From Sipunculus nudus (Eukaryota > Annelida > Sipuncula > Golfingiida > Sipunculidae), in assembly GCA_026874595.1 (NCBI GenBank), contig CM049318.1:41894456-41958455 (forward strand): a stretch of DNA of 64,000 bases, given 5' to 3'. Positions 23,502-37,377 of this stretch are shown here, piece after piece. A program made the translations under genes and the position numbers. The first letter of the stretch is position 1, and each line of letters starts with the position of its first letter. The notes under the pieces were generated by a model. That model had not been told where the DNA came from, searched no databases, and saw only the letters and a list, made by a program, of their open reading frames with translations.

Positions 23502-26500
23502 TAACTAACCAAAGAGGGTCCCAATCCTACCACTATTATCTAACCTAACAGGGTCCCATCTCCTACCACTATTACCTTACCTAACAGAGTCCCACCTCCT
23601 ACCACTATTACCTTACCTAACAGGGTCCCACCACCTACCACTATTACCTTACCTAACAGAGTCCCACCTCCTACCACTATTACCTTACCTAACAGAGTCC
23701 CACCTCCTACCACTATTACCTTACCTAACAGAGTCCCACCTCCTACCACTATTACCTTACCTAACAGAGTCCCACCTCCTACCACTATTACCTTACCTAA
23801 CAGGGTCCCACCTCCTACCACTATTACCTAACCTAACAGAGTCCCACCTCCTACCACTATTACCTTACCTTACATGCAGGGTTCCACCTCCTACCACTAT
23901 TACCTAACCTAACAGAGTCCCACCTCCTACCACTATTACCTAACCTAACAGGGTCCCACCTCCTACCACTATTACCTTACCTAACAGGGTCCCACCTCCT
24001 ACCACTATTACGTTACCTAACAGAGTCCCACCTCCTACCACTATTACCTAACCTAACAGGGTTCCACCTCCTACCACCATTTACTAACCTAACAGGGTCC
24101 CACCTCCTACCACTATTACCTAACCTAACAGGGTCCCACCTCCTACCACTATTACCTTACCTATCAGGGTCCCACCACCTACCACTATTACCTTACCTAA
24201 CAGGGTTCCACCTCCTACCACTATTACCTTACCTAACAGAGTCCCACCTCCTACCACTATTACCTTACCTAACAGGGTCCCACCTCCTACCACTATTACC
24301 TAACCTAACAGGGTCCATCCACCTACCACTATTACCTTACCTAACAGGGTCCCACCACCTACCACTATTACCTTACCTAACAGAGTCCCATCTCCTACCA
24401 CTATTACCTAACCTAACAGGGTTCCATCTCCTACCACTTTTACCTTGCCTAACAGGGTCCCACCTCCTACCACTATTACCTTACCTAACAGAGTCCCACC
24501 TCCTACCACTATTACCTTACCTAACAGAGTCCCACCTCCTACCACTATTACCTTACCTAACAGGGTCCCACCTCCTACCACTATTACCTAACCTAACAGG
24601 GTCCATCCACCTACCACTATTACCTTACCTAACAGGGTCCCACCACCTACCACTATTACCTTACCTAACAGAGTCCCATCTCCTACCACTATTACCTAAC
24701 CTAACAGGGTTCCATCTCCTACCACTATTACCTTGCCTAACAGGATCCCACCTCCTACCACTATTACCTTACCTAACAGAGTCCCACCTCCTACCATTAT
24801 TACCTAACCCAACAGGGTTCCACCTCCTACCACTATTACCTAACCTAACAGGGTTCCACCTCCTACCACTATTACCTAACCTAACAGAGTCCCACCTCCT
24901 ACCACTATTACCTTACCTGACAGAGTCCCACCTCCTACCACTATATCCTAACCTAACAGGGTCCCACCACCTACCACTATTACCTTACCTAACAGAGTCC
25001 CACCTCCTACCACTATTACCTTACCTAACAGAGTCCCACCTCCTACCACTATTACCTAACCTAACAGGGTCCCACCACCTACCACTATATTACCTAACCT
25101 AACAGAGTCCCACCTCCTTCCACTATTACCTTACCTAACAGAGTCCCACCTCCTACCACTATTACCTAACCTAACAGAGTCCCACCTCCTACCACTATTA
25201 CCTAACCTAACAGGGTCCCACCTCCTACCACTATTACCTTACCTAACAGGGTCCCACCTCCTACCACTATTACCTTACCTAACAGAGTCCCACCTCCTAC
25301 CACTATTACCTAACCTAACAGGGTTCCACCTCCTACCACCATTTACTAACCTAACAGGGTCCCACCTCCTACCACTATTACCTAACCTAACAGGGTCCCA
25401 CCTCCTACCACTATTACCTTACCTATCAGGGTCCCACCACCTACCACTATTACCTTACCTAACAGGGTTCCACCTCCTACCACTATTACCTTACCTAACA
25501 GAGTCCCACCTCCTACCACTATTACCTTACCTAACAGGGTCCCACCTCCTACCACTATTACCTAACCTAACAGGGTCCATCCACCTACCACTATTACCTT
25601 ACCTAACAGGGTCCCACCACCTACCACTATTACCTTACCTAACAGAGTCCCATCTCCTACCACTATTACCTAACCTAACAGGGTTCCATCTCCTACCACT
25701 ATTACCTTGCCTAACAGGGTCCCACCTCCTACCACTATTACCTTACCTAACAGAGTCCCACCTCTTACCATTATTACCTAACCTAACAGGGTTCCACCTC
25801 CTACCACTATTACCTAACCTAACAGGGTTCCACCTCCTACCACTATTACCTAACCTAACAGAGTCCCACCTCCTACCACTATTACCTTACCTAACAGAGT
25901 CCCACCTCCTACCACTATATCCTAACCTAACAGGGTCCCACCACCTACCACTATTACCTTACCTAACAGAGTCCCACCTCCTACCACTATTACCTTACCT
26001 AACAGAGTCCCACCTCCTACCACTATCACCTAACCTAACAGGGTCCCACCACCTACCACTATATTACCTAACCTAACAGAGTCCCACCTCCTTCCACTAT
26101 TACCTTACCTAACAGAGTCCCACCTCCTACCACTATTACCTAACCTAACAGAGTCCCACCTCCTACCACTATTACCTAACCTAACAGGGTCCCACCACCT
26201 ACCACTATTACCTTACCTAACAGGGTTCCACCTCCTACCACTATTACCTAACCAAACAGAGTCCCATCTCCTATCACTATTACCTTACCTAACAGAGTCC
26301 CACCTCCTACCACTATTACCTTACCTAACAGAGTCCCACCTCCTACCACTATTACCTAACCTAACAGAGTCCCACCTCCTACCACTATTACCTAACCTAA
26401 CAGAGTCCAACCTCCTACCACTATTACCTTACCTAACAGAGTCCCACCTCCTACCACTATTACCTAACCTAACAGAGTCCCACCTCCTACCACTATTACC

Positions 26501-29500
26501 TTACCTAACAGGGTCCCACCTCCTACAACTATTACCTGACCTAACAGGGTCCCACCTCCTCCCACTATTACCTTACCTAACAGAGTCCCACCTCCTACCA
26601 CTATTACCTTACCTAACAGAGTCCCACCTCCTACCACTATTACCTTACCTAACAGGGTCCCACCTCCTACCACTATTACCTAACCTAACAGAGTCCCACC
26701 TCCTACCACTATTACCTTACCTTACATGCAGGGTTCCACCTCCTACCACTATTACCTAACCTAACAGAGTCCCACCTCCTACCACTATTACCTAACCTAA
26801 CAGGGTCCCACCTCCTACCACTATTACCTTACCTAACAGGGTCCCACCTCCTACCACTATTACCTTACCTAACAGAGTCCCACCTCCTACCACTATTACC
26901 TAACCTAACAGGGTTCCACCTCCTACCACCATTTACTAACCTAACAGGGTCCCACCTCCTACCACTATTACCTAACCTAACAGGGTCCCACCTCCTACCA
27001 CTATTACCTTACCTATCAGGGTCCCACCACCTACCACTATTACCTTACCTAACAGGGTTCCACCTCCTACCACTATTACCTTACCTAACAGAGTCCCACC
27101 TCCTACCACTATTACCTTACCTAACAGGGTCCCACCTCCTACCACTATTACCTAACCTAACAGGGTCCATCCACCTACCACTATTACCTTACCTAACAGG
27201 GTCCCACCACCTACCACTATTACCTTACCTAACAGAGTCCCATCTCCTACCACTATTACCTAACCTAACAGGGTTCCATCTCCTACCACTATTACCTTGC
27301 CTAACAGGGTCCCACCTCCTACCACTATTACCTTACCTAACAGAGTCCCACCTCCTACCATTATTACCTAACCTAACAGGGTTCCACCTCCTACCACTAT
27401 TACCTAACCTAACAGGGTTCCACCTCCTACCACTATTACCTAACCTAACAGAGTCCCACCTCCTACCACTATTACCTTACCTAACAGAGTCCCACCTCCT
27501 ACCACTATATCCTAACCTAACAGGGTCCCACCACCTACCACTATTACCTTACCTAACAGAGTCCCACCTCCTACCACTATTACCTTACCTAACAGAGTCC
27601 CACCTCCTACCACTATTACCTAACCTAACAGGGTCCCACCACCTACCACTATATTACCTAACCTAACAGAGTCCCACCTCCTTCCACTATTACCTTGCCT
27701 AACAGAGTCCCACCTCCTACCACTATTACCTAACCTAACAGAGTCCCACCTCCTACCACTATTACCTAACCTAACAGGGTCCCACCTCCTACCACTATTA
27801 CCTTACCTAACAGGGTCCCACCTCCTACCACTATTACCTTACCTAACAGAGTCCCACCTCCTACCACTATTACCTAACCTAACAGGGTTCCACCTCCTAC
27901 CACCATTTACTAACCTAACAGGGTCCCACCTCCTACCACTATTACCTAACCTAACAGGGTCCCACCTCCTACCACTATTACCTTACCTATCAGGGTCCCA
28001 CCACCTACCATTATTACCTTACCTAACAGGGTTCCACCTCCTACCACTATTAGCTTACCTAACAGAGTCCCACCTCCTACCACTATTACCTTACCTAACA
28101 GGGTCCAACCTCCTACCACTATTACCTAACCTAACAGGGTCCATCCACCTACCACTATTACCTTACCTAACAGGGTCCCACCACCTACCACTATTACCTT
28201 ACCTAACAGAGTCCCATCTCCTACCACTATTACCTAACCTAACAGGGTTCCATCTCCTACCACTATTACCTTGCCTAACAGGGTCCCACCTCCTACCACT
28301 ATTACCTTACCTAACAGAGTCCCACCTCCTACCATTATTACCTAACCTAACATGGTTCCACCTCCTACCACTATTACCTAACCTAACAGGGTTCCACCTC
28401 CTACCACTATTACCTAACCTAACAGAGTCCCACCTCCTACCACTATTACCTTACCTAACAGAGTCCCACCTCCTACCACTATTACCTTACCTAACAGAGT
28501 CCCACCTCCTACCACTATTACCTTACCTAACAGGGTCCCACCTCCTACCACTATTACCTAACCTAACAGAGTCCCACCTCCTACCACTATTACCTTACCT
28601 GACATGCAGGGTTCCACCTCCTACCACTATTACCTAACCTAACAGAGTCCCACCTCCTACCACTATTACCTAACCTAACAGGGTCCCACCTCCTACCACT
28701 ATTACCTTACCTAACAGGGTCCCACCTCCTACCACTATTACCTTACCTAACAGAGTCCCACCTCCTACCACTATTACCTAACCTAACAGGGTTCCACCTC
28801 CTACCACCATTTACTAACCTAACAGGGTCCCACCTCCTACCACTATTACCTAACCTAACAGGGTCCCACCTCCTACCACTATTACCTTACCTATCAGGGT
28901 CCCACCACCTACCACTATTACCTTACCTAACAGGGTTCCACCTCCTACCACTATTACCTTACCTAACAGAGTCCCACCTCCTACCACTATTACCTTACCT
29001 AACAGGGTCCCACCTCCTACCACTATTACCTAACCTAACAGGGTCCATCCACCTACCACTATTACCTTACCTAACAGGGTCCCACCACCTACCACTATTA
29101 CCTTACCTAACAGAGTCCCATCTCCTACCACTATTACCTAACCTAACAGGGTTCCATCTCCTACCACTATTACCTTGCCTAACAGGGTCCCACCTCCTAC
29201 CACTATTACCTTACCTAACAGAGTCCCACCTCCTACCATTATTACCTAACCTAACAGGGTTCCACCTCCTACCACTATTACCTAACCTAACAGGGTTCCA
29301 CCTCCTACCACTATTACCTAACCTAACAGAGTCCCACCTCCTACCACTATTACCTTACCTAACAGAGTCCCACCTCCTACCACTATATCCTAACCTAACA
29401 GGGTCCCACCACCTACCACTATTACCTTACCTAACAGAGTCCCACCTCCTACCACTATTACCTTACCTAACAGAGTCCCACCTCCTACCACTATTACCTA

Positions 29501-32500
29501 ACCTAACAGGGTCCCACCACCTACCACTATATTACCTAACCTAACAGAGTCCCACCTCCTTCCACTATTACCCTGCCTAACAGAGTCCCACCTCCCACCA
29601 CTATTACCTAACCTAACAGAGTCCCACCTCCTACCACTATTACCTAACCTAACAGGGTCCCACCTCCTACCACTATTACCTTACCTAACAGGGTCCCACC
29701 TCCTACCACTATTACCTTACCTAACAGAGTCCCACCTCCTACCACTATTACCTAACCTAACAGGGTTCCACCTCCTACCACCATTTACTAACCTAACATG
29801 GTCCCACCTCCTACCACTATTACCTAACCTAACAGGGTCCCACCTCCTACCACTATTACCTTACCTATCAGGGTCCCACCACCTACCACTATTACCTTAC
29901 CTAACAGGGTTCCACCTCCTACCACTATTAGCTTACCTAACAGAGTCCCACCTCCTACCACTATTACCTTACCTAACAGGGTCCCACCTCCTACCACTAT
30001 TACCTAACCTAACAGGGTCCATCCACCTACCACTATTACCTTACCTAACAGGGTCCCACCACCTACCACTATTACCTTACCTAACAGAGTCCCATCTCCT
30101 ACCACTATTACCTAACCTAACAGGGTTCCATCTCCTACCACTATTACCTTGCCTAACAGGGTCCCACCTCCTACCACTATTACCTTACCTAACAGAGTCC
30201 CACCTCCTACCATTATTACCTAACCTAACATGGTTCCACCTCCTACCACTATTACCTAACCTAACAGGGTTCCACCTCCTACCACTATTACCTAACCTAA
30301 CAGAGTCCCACCTCCTACCACTATTACCTTACCTAACAGAGTCCCACCTCCTACCACTATATCCTAACCTAACAGGGTCCCACCACCTACCACTATTACC
30401 TTACCTAACAGAGTCCCACCTCCTACCACTATTACCTTACCTAACAGAGTCCCACCTCCTACCACTATTACCTAACCTAACAGGGTCCCACCACCTACCA
30501 CTATATTACCTAACCTAACAGAGTCCCACCTCCTTCCACTATTACCTTACCTAACAGAGTCCCACCTCCTACCACTATTACCTAACCTAACAGAGTCCCA
30601 CCTCCTACCACTATTACCTAACCTAACAGGGTCCCACCTCCTACCACTATTACCTTACCTAACAGGGTCCCACCTCCTACCACTATTACCTTACCTAACA
30701 GAGTCCCACCTCCTACCACTATTACCTAACCTAACAGGGTTCCACCTCCTACCACCATTTACTAACCTAACAGGGTCCCACCTCCTACCACTATTACCTA
30801 ACCTAACAGGGTCCCACCTCCTACCACTATTACCTTACCTATCAGGGTCCCACCACCTACCACTATTACCTTACCTAACAGGGTTCCACCTCCTACCACT
30901 ATTACCTTACCTAACAGAGTCCCACCTCCTACCACTATTACCTTACCTAACAGGGTCCCACCTCCTACCACTATTACCTAACCTAACAGGGTCCATCCAC
31001 CTACCACTATTACCTTACCTAACAGGGTCCCACCACCTACCACTATTACCTTACCTAACAGAGTCCCATCTCCTACCACTATTAACTAACCTAACAGGGT
31101 TCCATCTCCTACCACTATTACCTTGCCTAACAGGGTCCCACCTCCTACCACTATTACCTTACCTAACAGAGTCCCACCTCCTACCATTATTACCTAACCT
31201 AACAGGGTTCCACCTCCTACCACTATTACCTAACCTAACAGGGTTCCACCTCCTACCACTATTACCTAACCTAACAGAGTCCCACCTCCTACCACTATTA
31301 CCTTACCTAATAGAGTCCCACCTCCTACCACTATATCCTAACCTAACAGGGTCCCACCACCTACCACTATTACCTTACCTAACAGAGTCCCACCTCCTAC
31401 CACTATTACCTTACCTAACAGAGTCCCACCTCCTACCACTATCACCTAACCTAACAGGGTCCCACCACCTACCACTATATTACCTAACCTAACAGAGTCC
31501 CACCTCCTTCCACTATTACCTTACCTAACAGAGTCCCACCTCCTACCACTATTACCTAACCTAACAGAGTCCCACCTCCTACCACTATTACCTAACCTAA
31601 CAGGGTCCCACCACCTACCACTATTACCTTACCTAACAGGGTTCCACCTCCTACCACTATTACCTAACCTAACAGAGTCCCATCTCCTACCACTATTACC
31701 TTACCTAACAGAGTCCCACCTCCTACCACTATTACCTAACCTAACAGAGTCCCACCTCCTACCACTATTACCTAACCTAACAGAGTCCAACCTCCTACCA
31801 CTATTACCTTACCTAACAGAGTCCCACCTCCTACCACTATTACCTAACCTAACAGAGTCCCACCTCCTACCACTATTACCTTACCTAACAGGGTCCCACC
31901 TCCTACAACTATTACCTTACCTAACAGGGTCCCACCTCCTACCACTATTACCTAACCTAACAGAGTCCCACTTCCTACCACTATTACCTAACCTAACAGG
32001 GTCCCACCTCCTACCACTATTACCTAACCTAACTGAGTCCCACCTCCTACCACTATTACCTAACCTAACAGGGTCCCACCTCCTACCACTATTACCTAAC
32101 CTAACAGGGTCCCACCACCTACCACTATTACCTTACCTAACAGAGTCCAACCTCCTATCACTATTACCTTACATAACAGAGTCCCACCTCCTACCACTAT
32201 TACCTTACCTAACAGAGTCCCACCTCCTACCACTATTACCTAACCTAACAGAGTTCCACCTCCTACCACTATTACCTTACCTAACAGGGTCCCACCTCCT
32301 ACCACTATTTACTAACCTAACAGGGTCCCACCTCCTACCACCATTTACTAACCTAACAGGGTCCCACCACCTACCACTATTACCTAACCTAACAGGGTCC
32401 CACCTCCTACCACTATTACCTAACCTAACAGGGTCCCACCTCCTACCACCATTTACTAACCTAACAGGGTCCCACCTCCTACCACTATTACCTAACCTAA

Positions 32501-35500
32501 CAAAGTCCCACCTCCTACCACTATTACCTAACCTAACAGGGTCCCACCTCCTACCACTATTACCTAACATAACAGGGTCCAACCTCCTACCACTATTACC
32601 TAACCTAACAGAGTCCCACCTCCTACCACTATTACCTTACCTAACAGAGTCCCACCTCCTACAACTATTACCTTACCTAACAGAGTCCCACCTCCTACCA
32701 CTATTACCTAACCTAACAGAGTCCCACCTCCTACCACTATTACCTAACCTAACTGGGTCCCACCTCCTACCACTATTACCTTACCTAACAGGGTCCCACC
32801 TCCTACCACTATTACCTTACCTAACAGAGTCCCACCTCCTACCACTATTACCTAACCTAACAGGGTTCCACCTCCTACCACCATTTACTAACCTAACAGG
32901 GTCCCACCTCCTACCACTATTACCTAACCTAACAGGGTCCCACCTCCTACCACTATTACCTTACCTATCAGGGTCCCACCACCTACCACTATTACCTTAC
33001 CTAACAGGGTTCCACCTCCTACCACTATTACCTTACCTAACAGAGTCCCACCTCCTACCACTATTACCTTACCTAACAGGGTCCCACCTCCTACCACTAT
33101 TACCTAACCTAACAGGGTCCATCCACCTACCACTATTACCTTACCTAACAGGGTCCCACCACCTACCACTATTACCTTACCTAACAGAGTCCCATCTCCT
33201 ACCACTATTACCTAACCTAACAGGGTTCCATCTCCTACCACTATTACCTTGCCTAACAGGGTCCCACCTCCTACCACTATTACCTTACCTAACAGAGTCC
33301 CACCTCCTACCATTATTACCTAACCTAACAGGGTTCCACCTCCTACCACTATTACCTAACCTAACAGGGTTCCACCTCCTACCACTATTACCTAACCTAA
33401 CAGAGTCCCACCTCCTACCACTATTACCTTACCTAACAGAGTCCCACCTCCTACCACTATATCCTAACCTAACAGGGTCCCACCACCTACCACTATTACC
33501 TTACCTAACAGAGTCCCACCTCCTACCACTATTACCTTACCTAACAGAGTCCCACCTCCTACCACTATCACCTAACCTAACAGGGTCCCACCACCTACCA
33601 CTATATTACCTAACCTAACAGAGTCCCACCTCCTTCCACTATTACCTTACCTAACAGAGTCCCACCTCCTACCACTATTACCTAACCTAACAGAGTCCCA
33701 CCTCCTACCACTATTACCTAACCTAACAGGGTCCCACCACCTACCACTATTACCTTACCTAACAGGGTTCCACCTCCTACCACTATTACCTAACCTAACA
33801 GAGTCCCATCTCCTACCACTATTACCTTACCTAACAGAGTCCCACCTCCTACCACTATTACCTAACCTAACAGAGTCCAACCTCCTACCACTATTACCTT
33901 ACCTAACAGAGTCCCACCTCCTACCACTATTACCTAACCTAACAGAGTCCCACCTCCTACCACTATTACCTTACCTAACAGGGTCCCACCTCCTACAACT
34001 ATTACCTTACCTAACAGGGTCCCACCTCCTACCACTATTACCTAACCTAACAGAGTCCCACTTCCTACCACTATTACCTAACCTAACAGGGTCCCACCTC
34101 CTACCACTATTACCTAACCTAACTGAGTCCCACCTCCTACCACTATTACCTAACCTAACAGGGTCCCACCTCCTACCACTATTACCTAACCTAACAGGGT
34201 CCCACCACCTACCACTATTACCTTACCTAACAGAGTCCAACCTCCTATCACTATTACCTTACATAACAGAGTCCCACCTCCTACCACTATTACCTTACCT
34301 AACAGAGTCCCACCTCCTACCACTATTACCTAACCTAACAGAGTTCCACCTCCTACCACTATTACCTTACCTAACAGGGTCCCACCTCCTACCACTATTT
34401 ACTAACCTAACAGGGTCCCACCTCCTACCACCATTTACTAACCTAACAGGGTCCCACCACCTACCACTATTACCTAACCTAACAGGGTCCCACCTCCTAC
34501 CACTATTACCTAACCTAACAGGGTCCCACCTCCTACCACCATTTACTAACCTAACAGGGTCCCACCTCCTACCACTATTACCTAACCTAACAAAGTCCCA
34601 CCTCCTACCACTATTACCTAACCTAACAGGGTCCCACCTCCTACCACTATTACCTAACATAACAGGGTCCAACCTCCTACCACTATTACCTAACCTAACA
34701 GAGTCCCACCTCCTACCACTATTACCTTACCTAACAGAGTCCCACCTCCTACAACTATTACCTTACCTAACAGGGTCCCACCTCCTACCACTATTTACTA
34801 GCCTAACAGGGTCCCACCTCCTACCACCATTTACTAGCCTAACAGGGTCCCACCTCCTACCACTATTACCTAACCTAACAGAGTCCCACCTCCTACCACC
34901 ATTTACTAACCTAACAGGGTCCAACCACCTACCACTATTACCTAACCTAACAGGGTCCCACCTCCTACCACTATTACCTAACCTAACAGGGTCCCACCTC
35001 CTACCACCATTAACTAACCTAACAGGGTCCCACCTCCTACCACTATTACCTAACCTAACAGAGTCCCACCTCCTACCACTATTACCTTACCTAACAGAGT
35101 CCCACCTCCTACAACTATTACCTTACCTAACAGGGTCCCACCTCCTACCACTATTTACTAGCCTAACAGGGTCCCACCTCCTACCACCATTTACTAGCCT
35201 TACAGGGTCCGACCTCCTACCACTATTACCTAACCTAACAGGGTCCCACCACCTACCACTATTACCTTACCTAACAGAGTCCAACCTCCTACCACTATTA
35301 CCTTACATAACAGAGTCCCACCTCCTACCACTATTACCTTACCTAACAGAGTCCCACCTCCTACCACTATTACCTAACCTAACAGAGTCCCACCTCCTAC
35401 CACTATTACCTTACCTAACAGGGTCCCACCTCCTACCACTATTTACTAACCTAACAGGGTCCCACCTCCTACCACAATTTACTAACCTAACAGGGTCCCA

Positions 35501-36198
35501 CCACCTTCCACTATTACCTAACCTAACAGGGTCCCACCTCCTACCACTATTACTTAACCTAACAGGGTCCCACCTCCTACCACCATTTACTAACCTAACA
35601 GGGTCCCACCTCCTGCCACTATTACCTAACCTAACAGAGTCCCACCTCCTACCACTTTTACCTAACCTAACAGGGTCCCACCTCCTACCACTATTTACTA
35701 GCCTAACAGGGTCCCACCTCTTACCACCATTTACTAGCTTAACAGGGTCCCACCTCCTACCACTATTACCTAACATAACAGAGTCCCACCTCCTACCACC
35801 ATTTACTAACCTAACAGGGTCCCACCTCCTACCACTATTACCTAACCTAACAGAGTCCCACCTCCTACCACTATTACCTAACCTAACAGGGTCCCACCTC
35901 CTACCACTATTACCTAACCTAACAGAGTCCCACCTCCTACCACTATTACCTTACCTAACAGAGTCCCACCTCCTACAACTATTACCTTACCTAACAGGGT
36001 CCCACCTCCTACCACTATTTACTAGCCTAACAGGGTCCCACCTCCTACCACCATTTACTAGCCTAACAGGGTCCCATCTCCTACCACTATTACCTAACCT
36101 AACAGAGTCCCACCTCCTACCACTATTACCTAACCTAACAGAGTCCCACCTCCTACCACTATTACCTAACCTAACAGGGTCCCACCTCCTACCACTAA
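23502..36198. repeat. 36-bp satellite array with 974-bp higher-order repeat
   Basis: 12.7 kb, about 350 tandem copies of a 36-bp monomer whose parts are CAGAGTCCCACCTCC, TACCACTATTACC and TTACCTAA. Common variants are GAG/GGG, TTACC/TAACC, CCTCC/CCACC and CACCATTTACT. Variant monomers recur in a fixed order. The GGGTCCATCC monomer lies at 24311, 24599, 25573, 27163, 28137, 29041, 30015, 30989 and 33115. Five of these intervals are 974 bp or the related 904 bp; the others are 288, 1590 and 2126. Because 36 is a multiple of 3, long open frames appear (for example minus-strand 32277-32582) that are artefacts of periodicity. Edges fall abruptly into non-repeat sequence. Confidence 0.98.
31603..34770. 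repeat. 2.1-kb segmental duplication inside the 36-bp array
   Basis: About 31603-32690 is repeated at about 33729-34770 with the same series of variant monomers. The offset is 2126 bp at the start and 2090 bp later, because one 36-bp monomer is missing in the second copy (after the CAGAGTCCCATCTCC monomer). The 306-bp stretches at 32277-32582 and 34367-34672 translate identically, so the duplication is recent. Confidence 0.93.
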
Positions 36199-37377
36199 GT
36201 TTTTTTTAGTTTCTATCGCCTACACGTCTACGTATAATTAGGGTGGCATTGATCAATTTATGTTATCGGAAATAAACAAATTTGGAAAAAAAGGAACACA
36301 GCAAAACAGTCTAATTCACCTCAGATTTCCTTGAATCCACAGAAAATATACCGGCGACTCGAGGCAGAATAAAAAAAAATAAAGCGTAGTGATGGGTTGA
36401 CATTTTCTCGCCAGAAGAGTATTTACCGCCAGATACTACCATAAGTGGATCTTTCAGCCCATGGGTGCGATGATTAAATGTTAGAGGTATTAAGATATGA
36501 TCCAGAGAGAATGAAAACGGAAACTGGTTTCCAAGAGGCTCGCTACACTGGCAATTTTACCTTTTCAGTTCTTCCCTTTTTTATACAAACACCATACTAC
36601 TGTCGGGGAGACGAGAATGGTGCTACGGAGCTACACCTATTAATGATCATCTGATGATTCTCGACAAACTTATTTTTTTTTTAAAGTGTTATACTTTTTA
36701 TCACATACACAATCTTTTTACATATGAGCTTTGATCAATTACTCAAAGGACAGCACATATATACCCAATGAAACTAAAATGTTCAATTTATTTAACAAGT
36801 ATTGCAATAACTCTGTGGATGTCAACCATAGTTTAAAGTTTAGATACTTTTACCATATGAAACGATTGTCTTTTACAGGGCTCGAAAGTAAAGAGAAGTA
36901 ACCCTCGCTTATTACCAGTTAAGGAGCAAAGAATCACTAGTCCTCATGGGAAAACAAGTTATCCACTTAAAATATATCTGGTTATTTACATATTAAACAA
37001 AACATTTACCTGAGCATATTTCTTATACATATTATATATATATATATTACTAATATTTTGCCCCAAAAGACAGATTGAGAAAATCAACCATATTGGAGAT
37101 CTGGCGCAAACAGGGACAGAAGTGGACGATAATGGAGAATTTGCTATGGAATGTACGGCCTAGGGAAAAAGGCAAAATTTAAAATAAGTATCAGGTGCAA
37201 TAGGGCTTAAAGGACTTATATACAACCTCAATTGCAGCTTTTGAAAATCAACCATGTTGGAGATCAAGCGCAAACAAGAAATTACAAAAGAAACAAAAAC
37301 TGAAAACTGAAACTTTTTTTTACCTAAATATGTATATAGAATAAACTCAAAAACCCAGGTTTACTTCAAAGCACAAA
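36199..37377. other. Non-repetitive spacer between two satellites
   Basis: 1.18 kb without a gene. A small direct repeat (AAAATCAACCAT, TTGGAGATC, GCGCAAACA) occurs at about 37080 and again about 165 bp later at 37245. A short (TA)n lies at about 37034-37048. Confidence 0.6.

Noticed and set aside
23502-36198. Telomeric (CCTAA)n sequence
   Set aside because: The monomer contains ACCTAACCTAAC, which resembles the arthropod-type telomere unit, but only as two units within a 36-bp non-telomeric repeat. Likewise TTAGGG occurs by chance in the 46-bp minisatellite.
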